Source of the DNA: JAKFWI01 sp031398975
GTDB lineage: Bacteria; Pseudomonadota; Alphaproteobacteria; Caulobacterales; Aquidulcibacteraceae
Length of the DNA stretch: 17,823 nt
Reading direction: 5' to 3'
Assembly (NCBI GenBank): GCA_031398975.1
Contig: JANNOI010000059.1
Span: forward strand, 1 to 17,823
Within the stretch, counting starts at the first letter, position 1. Every line of letters begins with the position of its first letter. Position numbers and translations under genes: made by a program. Shown piece after piece: positions 6,280 to 14,118 of the stretch. The notes beneath the pieces are model-generated. The model was not told the DNA's origin and did not search any database. It worked only from the letters and a program-made list of their open reading frames with translations.

Positions 6280-7299
6280 ATGACGCTTCGCATCATCGAC
6301 GCGGAAGTGCAGCTTGATCAGGCCTTTGGGCTGCTCCGGTCAACGCTGAAGGCCTGGGCCGGCGGGCGCGACGAGGCCTGGCAGCAGGAAGGTCGCGACG
6401 GCGTGCGCGCCGAAGGCGCAGCCTATTCCCGGCGCGAGGACGTTTACGTCGCGGTAGAGCGCGACGAGCGCCGTTGGACGCTGAGCGTCGCCTTGACGGA
6501 GAAGGACCAGATCCTGCTGGAGGTCGCCATCCCCCGGCGCGACCCCGCGCGTGACCGCAAGCGCTTCGCGATGGCTTGGAGCGATGGGGACGAGCCGTTC
6601 CTGCTCCTCGGGGTGGACGAATTGCGGCGGCAGGGCCTGCGCGACCCGTTCCGGCGCCTCGCGGGGGCGCCGCTCGTGAAGCGCGCCAATGTCTCGGACC
6701 GCGATTACGTGCTGATCGGGCCGCTGAAGGAGGAGGGCGCGCCCGACGCGCTGCTTTCGCTCGCCGCGCTCCATCCCCGGTTCGAGGCGCTGGTGGAGCG
6801 GCTGGGCGCGCTCGCGGGCCGCTCCGACGAGGCGGACGAGGCGGAAATCTATACGGTTTCCCCACGCGTCGCGCGGGAGCGCCGGGTGCACGCGAAAGTG
6901 TCGGCGGCGCTGTTTCAGCGGCTGCGCGGGGCGGGCTTCCAGATCGCGGAGCTGAAAAGCGGGGTGCTGCGCGCCGATTTCGCCGCCGTGCGCGGGGACA
7001 AGGCGCTCGCGTTCGAGATCCGCGCCGACGCCGAGATTGGCGGCGGGCTGAAGGCCTTGGGCCAGCTGGTGGCGGTGGCTCCGGCGGGCGGGGCGGGGAG
7101 CGGGCCCGGGTTCCGGCGCAGCCTGGTGCTGCCCGGCCCGCGCGAATCGCTCGGCTCCGCTTTGGCCCCCTTCGAGGCGGCGTTCCGCGAGCTGGGCGTG
7201 CTGGTGCTGCTCTACGATTTCAAGGACGGGGAGGTCTTTTTCTGGGCCCAGGCGGTCCCGCCTGACTTTCCGAACGACCTGCGCGCCTTGTTCGATTGA
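6280..7299 (+). CDS. Unrecognised 339-residue protein, possible PD-(D/E)XK-like C-terminal domain
   Basis: I do not recognise this protein as a named family. It is acidic-basic mixed and soluble, with no signal peptide or membrane segment. The N-terminal half (1-190) is rich in charged strands without a clear motif. The C-terminal half has a helix RVHAKVSAALFQRLRGAGF (202-220), then RADFAAV (231-237), then KALAFEIRAD (241-250) and a helix with LGQLVAV (260-266). E200, D233, E246-x-R248 and Q262 lie in the order and spacing of the restriction-endonuclease-like fold (D...ExK, then a helix carrying GQ), with Arg in place of the usual Lys. Nuclease activity is therefore uncertain. ATG at 6280 follows GAGGACAGCC. 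It ends 18 bp from the convergent thioesterase gene. Confidence 0.7.
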   Translation: MTLRIIDAEVQLDQAFGLLRSTLKAWAGGRDEAWQQEGRDGVRAEGAAYSRREDVYVAVERDERRWTLSVALTEKDQILLEVAIPRRDPARDRKRFAMAWSDGDEPFLLLGVDELRRQGLRDPFRRLAGAPLVKRANVSDRDYVLIGPLKEEGAPDALLSLAALHPRFEALVERLGALAGRSDEADEAEIYTVSPRVARERRVHAKVSAALFQRLRGAGFQIAELKSGVLRADFAAVRGDKALAFEIRADAEIGGGLKALGQLVAVAPAGGAGSGPGFRRSLVLPGPRESLGSALAPFEAAFRELGVLVLLYDFKDGEVFFWAQAVPPDFPNDLRALFD

Positions 7300-7317
7300 G
7301 CGCCGCGGAACGCGCGG

Positions 7318-7749
7318 TCAGGACGGGCCGGGCTGGAGCAGAAAATGGCCGTGCATCGCAGCGACGGGGTCCCCGCGCTCGAACTGCCACGCCTCGACGC
7401 GGACATTGGCGATGCGCCGGCCAAGCTTGGTCACGTGTGCGCGGGCGTAGGTGTCCACCGGGCGCCCCGAGCGCAGATAATCCACCCCGATATCGATCGT
7501 CTTGGGCAGCCCCGCATGGCGCTGCGCCACCGCGATCTGGGCCACCGCCGTCAGCTCCATCAGCGCCCCCACCGCTCCCCCATGCAGCGCCGGCAGGGCG
7601 AAATCGCCGATCACCTCGGTCTTGAAGGGCAGGGTCAGGGTCAGTTCGTCCCCGCGCAGCTCGAGGCGCACCTCCAGGAAGCGCGCATAGGGGATGCGGT
7701 TCAGCACGGCGTGCAGATCGGCCTCGGTGAAGGGGGCGGGCTCGCTCAT
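7318..7749 (-). CDS. PaaI-type hotdog thioesterase (first of a pair)
   Basis: A 143-residue single-hotdog-domain protein of the PaaI/acyl-CoA thioesterase group, expected to hydrolyse acyl- or aryl-CoA thioesters in the cytosol. The active-site segment PALHGGAVGALMELTA carries H56-G57-G58 with an acidic residue (E65) nine residues on, where PaaI has Asp. The beta core IDIGVDYLRSGRP (about 85-97) and the strands A-H-V-T-K-L-G-R-R and NVRVEAWQ are typical. Its ATG overlaps the stop of the upstream thioesterase gene by four bases (ATGA), so the two are translated together. Confidence 0.85.
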   Translation of the reverse strand: MSEPAPFTEADLHAVLNRIPYARFLEVRLELRGDELTLTLPFKTEVIGDFALPALHGGAVGALMELTAVAQIAVAQRHAGLPKTIDIGVDYLRSGRPVDTYARAHVTKLGRRIANVRVEAWQFERGDPVAAMHGHFLLQPGPS

Positions 7750-8243
7750 GGACGACGCCGCGCGGGCGGGGGGCCCAGATTGGCGCCGGTAGGCCTTGGC
7801 GTATCGCCAGAGAGGATGAAGGTCGCCGCCGCGGCCGCCACGGGGTCATCGGCGCGCTCCTCATAGGCGAGGGCGCGCACGAACGCGATCGTGCGGGTGA
7901 GCTTGTAGCATTGGGCGTCCGCGATTACCGAGGCCCCGGGCGCGGCCGGGCGCATATAGTCGATCCGCAGATCGAGCGTGGCCACCACCTGCAGGACCTC
8001 GAGCGCCGAACACGCCGCCACCCCGCACACATGGTCGAGCATCGCGGTCAACACGCCGCCCGCGATCACCCCGGTCCCAGAATCGCCGGCCAATTCGTCC
8101 CGGAACGGGATGCGCCCGATGGCGCGCGCACGCTCCACGGAAAGGATTTCGAGGCCCAGCGCGCGCGCATGCGGGGTCGCGGCCGTCATTTGCCGGGCGA
8201 AGCTCAGACCGCTCGGGCGGGGGTCTTCTTGTGCGTCGCTCAT
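7746..8243 (-). CDS. PaaI-type hotdog thioesterase (second of a pair)
   Basis: A 165-residue hotdog protein, the upstream member of an overlapping pair. The core reads HARALGLEILSVERARAIGRIPFRDELAGD, then VIAGGVLTAMLDHVCG, then LDLRIDYMRPA. The usual HGG is replaced by A61-G62-G63, while the acidic residue D70 is retained nine residues on. The tail ends in a basic, Pro-rich stretch. Its partner has the His but Glu for Asp, so the two may have diverged in function or may pair. The start at ATG 8243 gives MSDAQEDP. The divergent lipoprotein gene begins 160 bp away. Confidence 0.8.
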   Translation of the reverse strand: MSDAQEDPRPSGLSFARQMTAATPHARALGLEILSVERARAIGRIPFRDELAGDSGTGVIAGGVLTAMLDHVCGVAACSALEVLQVVATLDLRIDYMRPAAPGASVIADAQCYKLTRTIAFVRALAYEERADDPVAAAAATFILSGDTPRPTGANLGPPPARRRP

Positions 8244-8403
8244 GGCCTCTGTTGGGACGCCGCCCCCGGCGGGTCAAGCGCGGCGTGCGCGTTTGAGGCG
8301 AATTCCTGGGCGGCGCCGCGTTGAACGTCGCCTTTCGGGCGAAGCCGGCTTGCCCCCGCGTCCGCGCCGCTGCACGGTGCGCGATCGCCGATCGGAGACA
8401 GGA

Positions 8404-8940
8404 ATGGCTCGCGCGCAGGCGTTTGTGGTGGGTGCACTGGTGCTGCTGGCCGGGTGTGGGCGCGAGGATGCGCCCGCCGCCTCCACGCTCGCGTCGGCGA
8501 CTGCGGCGGCGCGACCGTCCCGCCTCGATCAGTGGCGGCCCTGCACCCTGTTGTCCGCGCAAGAGGCCGCCGCGCTGACCGGCCACCCCTTTTTCCGCAT
8601 CATGTCGGACAATCGGATGGAAGGGGCGGTCGCCCAATGCGCCTATGGGGTCGGCGCCGGGGGGCTGCAGGGCGTCGTCGAGGTGGAGATCGTCCATACC
8701 CTCGACGGGGCCTCCCCCGCCGCGCTGTTCGCCGCCGATTGCGCCCCCGAGGAGGGCGGCGCCCGAATGCCGGACGCCGCCTATGGCGCGCGGTGCGCCT
8801 CCAATAGCGGGGCGATATCGGCCAATGTGCAGGGGCTTTTGCTGCGCACCCGGGTGCTCGGCCGCTGGGGCGAGGTCGATCCCGCGCGCTCGGACGCGCT
8901 CGCCGACATCGTGGGCCCTCGGCTTATGAAGGGAAGCTGA
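8404..8940 (+). CDS. Predicted lipoprotein, weakly DUF3558-like
   Basis: 178 residues from ATG 8404, preceded by GGAG six bases upstream. A short signal peptide ends in the lipobox LLAGC, with the lipidated Cys at position 18, so the protein should be anchored in the cell envelope. The mature part has RPCTLLSAQEAAALTG (45-60) and VAQCAYGVG (76-84). This CxLLxxxEAxxLxG...CxY arrangement recalls DUF3558-type lipoproteins. Four further Cys (47, 79, 113, 131) could form two disulfides. The function is not known. The open frame continues upstream but crosses the promoter region of the divergent thioesterase gene, and the lipobox fixes the start. Confidence 0.75.
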   Translation: MARAQAFVVGALVLLAGCGREDAPAASTLASATAAARPSRLDQWRPCTLLSAQEAAALTGHPFFRIMSDNRMEGAVAQCAYGVGAGGLQGVVEVEIVHTLDGASPAALFAADCAPEEGGARMPDAAYGARCASNSGAISANVQGLLLRTRVLGRWGEVDPARSDALADIVGPRLMKGS

Positions 8941-8950
8941 CGCGCGCGCC

Positions 8951-9895
8951 TCAGGCCACGCCCAGCGCCTCCAGCAGCGTTTCGTCCTGGCCGCGTTCGG
9001 GATTTGCGGCCGTGAGCAGGCGCGCGCCGACGAACAGCGAATTGGCCCCCGCCAGCAGGCACAGCGCCTGCATCTCCGCGCTCATCGCGTCCCGGCCCGC
9101 AGACAGGCGCACCACCGAGCGGGGGAACACGATCCGCGCCGTCGCGATCCAGCGCACGAAATCGAGCGAGGCGATCGGAGGGGCGCCCGCCAGGGGCACG
9201 CCCGGGACCGGGACGAGGCGGTTGATGGGCACCGATTCCGGGTGCGGATCGAGGCGCGCGAGTGCGACCAGGAGGTCGGCGCGGTCCGCCGCGCTCTCCC
9301 CCATGCCCAGGATGCCCCCGCAGCACAGCTTCAGCCCCGCTTCGCGGCACACGGCCAAAGTGTCCAGCCGGTCCTGGTAGGTGCGGGTGGAGACCACGCG
9401 GTCATAGAAGCCGGGGCCCGTGTCCAGGTTATGGTTGTAGAAATCGAGGCCCGCGGCCGCGAGCCGCCCCGCCTGCGGGCCCGTGAGCATGCCGGCGGTG
9501 ACGCACGTTTCGAGCCCCAGCGCCTTGACGCCCTCCACCATGTCGCACAGCGCGCCGACGTCGCGGTCTTTCAGCTCCCGCCAGGCCGCGCCCATGCAGA
9601 AGCGCTGCGCGCCCTGGCTCTTGGCGGCGCGCGCGGCTTCCAGAACGGGTTCAAGGTCCATCAGCTTCGACGCCTTGAGCCCGGTGTCGAAATGGGCGGA
9701 CTGGCTGCAATAGCCGCAATCCTCCGCGCATCCCCCGGTCTTGACCGACAATAATTGCGCCCGCTCCACGTGGGCGGGATCGAAATGGGCGCGCAGCACG
9801 GTCTGGGCGGCGAAGATCAGATCGGCGAAGGGCTGGGCATGGAGCGCTGCGATCTCCTGCCGCGTCCAGTCGTGGCGGGGCTCAAGCTGCGTCAT
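8951..9895 (-). CDS. bioB: Biotin synthase (radical SAM)
   Basis: BioB inserts sulfur into dethiobiotin to form biotin, using a SAM-cleaving [4Fe-4S] cluster and a second Fe-S cluster as sulfur source. It has 314 residues. The radical-SAM motif is CAEDCGYC (C56, C60, C63), followed by SQSAHF. YNHNLDT, the GILGMGES loop and VRLSAGRD (with the Arg that contacts the auxiliary cluster) are all present. ATG at 9895 is preceded by AAGGATCC and begins the family-typical segment MTQLEPRHDW. The longer open frame upstream is Pro/Arg-rich and not conserved-looking. No other bio gene is near, so biotin genes are dispersed in this genome. Confidence 0.96.
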   Translation of the reverse strand: MTQLEPRHDWTRQEIAALHAQPFADLIFAAQTVLRAHFDPAHVERAQLLSVKTGGCAEDCGYCSQSAHFDTGLKASKLMDLEPVLEAARAAKSQGAQRFCMGAAWRELKDRDVGALCDMVEGVKALGLETCVTAGMLTGPQAGRLAAAGLDFYNHNLDTGPGFYDRVVSTRTYQDRLDTLAVCREAGLKLCCGGILGMGESAADRADLLVALARLDPHPESVPINRLVPVPGVPLAGAPPIASLDFVRWIATARIVFPRSVVRLSAGRDAMSAEMQALCLLAGANSLFVGARLLTAANPERGQDETLLEALGVA

Positions 9896-9911
9896 GGAGG
9901 ATCCTTCTTGC

Positions 9912-9976
9912 GCGGTCCGGGCGGTCCGGTGAGCTAGCCCCCGCGCGGGCGGCCTGCAAGCGCCCCTGCAAGCGCC
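9912..9976. repeat. Two short perfect tandem duplications upstream of bioB
   Basis: GCGGTCCGG occurs twice in direct tandem (9912-9920, 9921-9929) and CCTGCAAGCGCC twice in direct tandem (9953-9964, 9965-9976). Both lie in the space between bioB and the TetR gene. They look like recent replication-slippage duplications. I see no protein-binding motif in them. Confidence 0.6.
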
Positions 9977-10022
9977 TTCAGCGCGCGCGGAAGAAGTTGA
10001 CCCGCCGTCACGTTCGCGCAAC

Positions 10023-10694
10023 ATGGCGGGAATCAGACCGGTCTGGATAGGGCGAGTTTTGGACAGCGACGGGGCGCCTTCGGTAAACGCGGCGCTTGAC
10101 GCGGGACGGCGCGAGCGTTCTAAGGCCGCCAACCGCCAAGCCATCCTGGACGCCGCGCGCCGCGTCTTCGCCGAGCTCGGCTATGACGCCACCAGCGTGC
10201 GCGACATCATCCGCGGCACCGAACTCGCTTCCGGCACCTTCTACAATTACTTCAAGTCCAAAGAAGAAGTGTTCGAGGCGCTGCAGGACGATAGCGCCCG
10301 GCGCTTCCGGGCCGTGCTGCGGGCCCAGTGCGAACACGCCACGACGCTCGATTCCCTCGTGCGCGGGGCGCTGCGGGCGTATCTTTGGTTCATCGCGGGC
10401 GAGCACGCCGTCAACGCCACGGGGGCGGTGAAATCCGCCCCCCCGCCGATCCGCATCGACACGCCGGAGATCAAGGCGGTGTTCGAAGAGGTCCGGGTGC
10501 AGGTCGAGGGGGCGATCGCGCGCGGGCTCGCCCCGCCCTTGGACGCCGATTACCTCGCGGCCGCTGCGATCGGGGTCGCGCGCGAAGTGGGGGACCGGAT
10601 GCTTCTGCGCGGGGGCGGGGACATCGACGGCGCGGCCGCCTTCGGCGCAGCGTTTATCCTGGCCGGCGTGACGGGCGCCGCGTCGGTGCGATAG
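10023..10694 (+). CDS. TetR/AcrR-family transcriptional regulator
   Basis: 223 residues from ATG 10023. The DNA-binding domain is at about 37-85 (NRQAILDAARRVFAELGY, then SVRDIIRGTELASGTFYNYF, then SKEEVFEAL), a full TetR helix-turn-helix. The C-terminal all-helical ligand and dimer domain has no recognisable effector specificity. Residues 1-28 look unlike a structured domain. A TTG at 10059 would remove the first 12 residues. A perfect 12-bp palindrome at 10034-10045 then falls in the leader, which would suit an autoregulatory operator, so the true start is uncertain. The convergent gene on its right is a receiver-domain protein, 3 bp away. The divergent neighbour is bioB, a possible target. 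Confidence 0.85.
   Translation: MAGIRPVWIGRVLDSDGAPSVNAALDAGRRERSKAANRQAILDAARRVFAELGYDATSVRDIIRGTELASGTFYNYFKSKEEVFEALQDDSARRFRAVLRAQCEHATTLDSLVRGALRAYLWFIAGEHAVNATGAVKSAPPPIRIDTPEIKAVFEEVRVQVEGAIARGLAPPLDADYLAAAAIGVAREVGDRMLLRGGGDIDGAAAFGAAFILAGVTGAASVR
10034..10045. promoter_or_regulatory. Perfect 12-bp palindrome at the TetR gene start
   Basis: CAGACCGGTCTG is fully self-complementary. It lies just after the first ATG of the TetR gene and about 32 bp after a TTGACC (9997-10002) that could be a -35 hexamer with a poor -10 near 10019-10024. If translation starts further down, this would be a well-placed operator. Confidence 0.35.
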
Positions 10695-10697
10695 GCT

Positions 10698-11567
10698 TTA
10701 CGCTGCGGTTTCCGACGGGGTCTGGCGCAGTTTCTTTTCAACGACGTATTCGAGGCCCGCTGCGACCTGCTCGCGGGCGGCGGAGTCGCTGTCGGGCAGC
10801 GCGCCGAGCTTGGCCATCGCCTGCACGTGGGTGGTGACGACCTCGGGGTCGAGCCGGGCGGTGGCCCCGACGCCCTCCATATAGCGCATCAGCGAGCCCG
10901 CCGAGCGGTCGAGCGGAGCGTCGCCAACCTCCTGCGCGATCGCGCGGGTCTCGCGGGAACAGGAATAGACCGCCCGCACCTGGCCGTGGTCGCGCGGGTC
11001 GAAGCCCTGGGCGGCTTCGGCGATGCGCGAGACGCTCGCCCCCGAGCGCGCCCGCGCCGCCGCCGAGCCCGCGGGGTCGGACAGCCTGCGCCTGGGCCCC
11101 TGATATTCCTTGATCTTCACCCGCCGCCGGCAGGGCCCCACATAGACCGGGCTGTCCACGAAGCGCCGCGGCCGCAGCGCCGCCGCCTCGATGCGCGCCA
11201 GCAGCGCCGCCGAAGACACGGGCTTGATCGCATATTCATGCACCCCAGCGCGGCGGGCGACTTCCACGTCCGCGATCGTGCTGCGCGCGGTCACCATCAC
11301 GATGGGCACCATCTTGTCGACGCCCGCTTGCCCCCGCCGGATGCGGCGCGTGAGCTCTACTCCGTCGATCGGCTCGATGCCCCAGTCCAGGATGACGACC
11401 CCGGGCGTCGACCGGCGCAGCTCGGCGAGCGCTTCTTCGGCGGTGTCCACGGCGAGGATCCGGGCCGCCCCGGCGGCGCGCAGGATCTCGGCCAGCAACA
11501 GCCGATGGTGGCGGTTGTCGTCCACGATCAGGACGTTGAGCTCGGAGATGGACCGTGGCGTGGGCAT
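10698..11567 (-). CDS. Receiver-domain response regulator with GPxRR-motif tail (paralogue 1)
   Basis: 289 residues from ATG 11567. The receiver domain (about 9-128) is complete: acidic pair D16-D17, phospho-acceptor D61 in VVILDWG, T93 in VMVTAR and K115 in YAIKPVS. No HTH, GGDEF, HPt or kinase output follows. The linker carries two copies of an aromatic-x-G-P-x-R-R motif (YVGPCRRR 142-149, YQGPRRR 155-161), then a mostly helical tail to the end. It is probably a protein-interaction type regulator in a phosphorelay. ATG 11567 was chosen because it directly precedes the receiver; the open frame upstream is Pro/Arg-rich and reaches the next gene. A paralogue lies 67 bp upstream. Confidence 0.82.
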   Translation of the reverse strand: MPTPRSISELNVLIVDDNRHHRLLLAEILRAAGAARILAVDTAEEALAELRRSTPGVVILDWGIEPIDGVELTRRIRRGQAGVDKMVPIVMVTARSTIADVEVARRAGVHEYAIKPVSSAALLARIEAAALRPRRFVDSPVYVGPCRRRVKIKEYQGPRRRLSDPAGSAAARARSGASVSRIAEAAQGFDPRDHGQVRAVYSCSRETRAIAQEVGDAPLDRSAGSLMRYMEGVGATARLDPEVVTTHVQAMAKLGALPDSDSAAREQVAAGLEYVVEKKLRQTPSETAA

Positions 11568-11634
11568 CGGCGCCTGTCGCTGCGTGGGAGCTTTAGAGTA
11601 GGCAAAAAGCCTTAGCGAACAGTTGAAAGCGCCC

Positions 11635-12462
11635 TTAGAGCCCTTGGACGCCGGGGGCGCTGGGGGCGCCGGGCCGGGGCGCGTGGGCCGCTTCCGCAAC
11701 GGCCGGCGCGCGGGCGTTCGCATCCGTCAGCGTGCTGCGCGCGGTTTTGAGGCTCGCGGCCAGCACGTGGGGATCGGCCCGGCCGAGGCTTGCCGCATCC
11801 GCCAGCCGCACCGCGCCCGCCAGCGCGCGCACCAGGGCCGGATCCGCGCCGGCGGCGTCGGCGTGCTCGTGGGCGCGCTCGACGGCCTCCCGCGCCAGGC
11901 CGATGCCGGCCGTGTCCCCCGTCCCGGACCAGCGCGCCACATGGGCGAGGGCCTCGTCGATGGCGCTCAGCACCCGCGTGCGCGCCCGCCGGTCGACGCC
12001 CAGATAAGGCTCGGACGAGGCGCTGCGGCGCTCGGGGCCGGTATAGGCCGGCGCGGAGGCGGAAGGCGGGGCCACGAGGCCGACGAGGCAGGCGCGCAGG
12101 GCCTCCGCGGAGACGGGCTTGGCTAAAACCTCGTGGATACCGGCCGCGCGCGCGGCGTCGGCGAAGGCCGGCGAGCGTTCATGGGTCACGAGCACGATGG
12201 CTGCGCAATCGCCGGGCCCCTCGGCGTCGCGAAGCTCGCGGGCGAGCGCCAGGGCCCCGAACGGGCGCATCTCCCCATCGGCGATGATCAGCGCAGGCCG
12301 CCGCAGCACGAGTTGGGCGAAGGCCGCGACCGCATCCTCCGCCGCCATCACTTCGCGCACCCCGAAGCCGGCCAGAAGTTCGCCGATTTCGCGCCGCTGT
12401 TCGCTATTGTCGCCGACGATCAGCGTCCTGAGGGCGGAGATATCCGCCGAGCCTTCACCCAT
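11635..12462 (-). CDS. Receiver-domain response regulator with GPxRR-motif tail (paralogue 2)
   Basis: 275 residues with the same layout as its downstream neighbour. The receiver (about 11-130) has phospho-acceptor D62 in IIADGEM, T93 and K115 in EVLAKPVS. The first acidic residue is lost, with VGDN at 16-19 where VDDN stands in the paralogue, so Mg2+ binding and phosphorylation may be altered. The linker again has two aromatic-x-G-x-x-R-R motifs (YTGPERR 140-146, YLGVDRR 153-159), followed by a long Ala-rich helical tail. No DNA-binding domain is visible. The two genes look like a tandem duplication and are likely co-transcribed. The ligase gene upstream ends 63 bp away on the same strand. 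Confidence 0.82.
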   Translation of the reverse strand: MGEGSADISALRTLIVGDNSEQRREIGELLAGFGVREVMAAEDAVAAFAQLVLRRPALIIADGEMRPFGALALARELRDAEGPGDCAAIVLVTHERSPAFADAARAAGIHEVLAKPVSAEALRACLVGLVAPPSASAPAYTGPERRSASSEPYLGVDRRARTRVLSAIDEALAHVARWSGTGDTAGIGLAREAVERAHEHADAAGADPALVRALAGAVRLADAASLGRADPHVLAASLKTARSTLTDANARAPAVAEAAHAPRPGAPSAPGVQGL

Positions 12463-12525
12463 GCCCGTCCCCGAATCCTAGCCGCTTGAGGATTGCACGG
12501 TGTAGTTGAAGCTTGGTGAACGGGC

Positions 12526-14118
12526 CTAATCCAGCAGCCGCTCGAGCGTCTCTAGCCGGTCGGCCTCGGCGGCGGGCTTGTCCCAGCGGATGCGGTGGAT
12601 GCGGGGAAAGCGCATGGCCACGCCGGATTTGTGCCGGGTCGAGCGGGCGAGCCCCTCGAACGCGATCTCCAGCACCAGCCCGAACTCCCGGTCCGCGCGC
12701 ACCGCGCGCACCGGGCCGAAGCGCTCGCTCGTATGGTCGCGGACGAATTTGTCGAGCTGGGCCAGTTCGGCGTCGGTGAAGCCGAAATAGGCCTTGCCGA
12801 CGGGCACAAGCTCCCCGCCCGCGGGCCCGTCGCGCCAGGCGCCGAAGGTGAAGTCGGAATAGAAGGAGCTGCGCTTGCCGTGGCCGCGCTGGGCGTAGAG
12901 GAGCACCGCGTCGAACAGGTGGGGGTCGCGCTTCCACTTGAACCACAGCCCGCGCGGGCGGCCCGCCTCGTAGCGCGAATCCCACCGCTTCAGCATGACG
13001 CCCTCGATCGCGGCCTCCGGGGGAGCGCTGCGGGCCTCCGCCAGCCCCGCCCAGCCCTGCGCGTCGATCAGCGGCGAAAGGTCGATCCGGGGGGAGGCGG
13101 CGGCGGCCACGAAGTGCGTCAGGCGCGCGCGGCGCTGCGCGAACGGCAGGGCGCGCACGTCCTCCTCCCCGTCCGCGAGCAGATCATAGGCCCGGATGAA
13201 GGCGGGATAGGCCTGGATCAGGGCGGGATCGACGGTCTTGCGGTTCAGGCGCTGTTGCAGGGCGTTGAACGAGGCGGTGCGTCCGTTCGCGTCGCGCACC
13301 AGCAATTCCCCGTCGAGGGCGCCCTCGAAGCTCAGATGCGCGGCCACGTCCGGGAAGGCGGCGGTGATGTCCTCGCCGGCGCGGCTGAACAGGGCGCGTT
13401 CCCCGCCCACGCTCACGGCCTGGACGCGCACCCCGTCCCATTTCCATTCCGCGGCGAAGGCTGCGGGATCGAGGCTGGCGCGGTCGGCCTCCTCCAGGGG
13501 GTGGGCGAGCATGACGGGGCGAAAGGCTGCGCCAAGCGCACGCGCCGGCGCCTGCCCCCTGCCTTCAAGCCACGCGAACAGCTCCGCATAAGGGGGCGCA
13601 AGGCCGTGCCAGACCTCCTCGATATCGCCCACCGGGCGATCGCCCAGCAGCGCCAGCGCCTGCTTGGCCAGCCGCGCGCCGGCGCCGATGCGAAAGCCGC
13701 GCGTCACCAGTTTCAGCAGCGCCCAGCGGCCTTGGGCGTCCAGCCCGTCAAGCCAGCGCTCGATATGGCGGGCGGCCTCGGGGCGGGAGGAGCCGCGCAG
13801 TGTCTCCACCACCTCGCCGAGCGAAGGCGCGGTGTTCGCGCCCGGCCGCTGCGGCCAGATCAGCGCCACCGTCTCGGCCAGATCGCCGACATAATCATAG
13901 GAGAGGTCGAACAGCACGCCGTCCACCCGCTCGGCCGCGAGCGCGCGCGCCATCGCCGGCTTGGCGGCGGGGAAGTCGAGGCCGCCGGCTATCGCCGCCA
14001 GCGCGTAGCCGCGGTCGGGGTCGGGCGTTGTGGCGAAATAGTCGCGCAGCAGGGTGAGCTTGCCGTTGCGCGAGGGCGTGAGGATCAGGCGGTCCAGGAG
14101 CTGGGCGAAAGCGCGCAT
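12526..14118 (-). CDS. ATP-dependent DNA ligase of the LHR-Core/exonuclease-associated type
   Basis: This enzyme seals nicks in duplex DNA with ATP. From ATG 14118 it has 530 residues. The helical N-terminal domain begins MRAFAQLLDRLILTPSRNGK, the typical start of this ligase subfamily. The nucleotidyl-transferase domain has motif I EWKWDGVR with adenylated Lys K226. GELL, RAYDLL, EGVMLKRWDSRYEAGRP (motif IV region) and WFKWKRDP (motif V) follow, and an OB-fold domain completes it. An ATG 12 bases upstream (14130) is possible but less family-like; neither has a good ribosome site. This ligase normally travels with a beta-CASP exonuclease and an LHR-Core helicase. Both are 2.4-3.6 kb away here, separated by two unrelated genes. 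Confidence 0.92.
   Translation of the reverse strand: MRAFAQLLDRLILTPSRNGKLTLLRDYFATTPDPDRGYALAAIAGGLDFPAAKPAMARALAAERVDGVLFDLSYDYVGDLAETVALIWPQRPGANTAPSLGEVVETLRGSSRPEAARHIERWLDGLDAQGRWALLKLVTRGFRIGAGARLAKQALALLGDRPVGDIEEVWHGLAPPYAELFAWLEGRGQAPARALGAAFRPVMLAHPLEEADRASLDPAAFAAEWKWDGVRVQAVSVGGERALFSRAGEDITAAFPDVAAHLSFEGALDGELLVRDANGRTASFNALQQRLNRKTVDPALIQAYPAFIRAYDLLADGEEDVRALPFAQRRARLTHFVAAAASPRIDLSPLIDAQGWAGLAEARSAPPEAAIEGVMLKRWDSRYEAGRPRGLWFKWKRDPHLFDAVLLYAQRGHGKRSSFYSDFTFGAWRDGPAGGELVPVGKAYFGFTDAELAQLDKFVRDHTSERFGPVRAVRADREFGLVLEIAFEGLARSTRHKSGVAMRFPRIHRIRWDKPAAEADRLETLERLLD

Noticed and set aside
9896..10144. N-terminal extension of bioB
   Set aside because: The added residues are Pro/Arg/Ala-rich, cross the tandem repeats and overlap the divergent TetR gene, whereas ATG 9895 has a ribosome site and the family-typical N-terminus.
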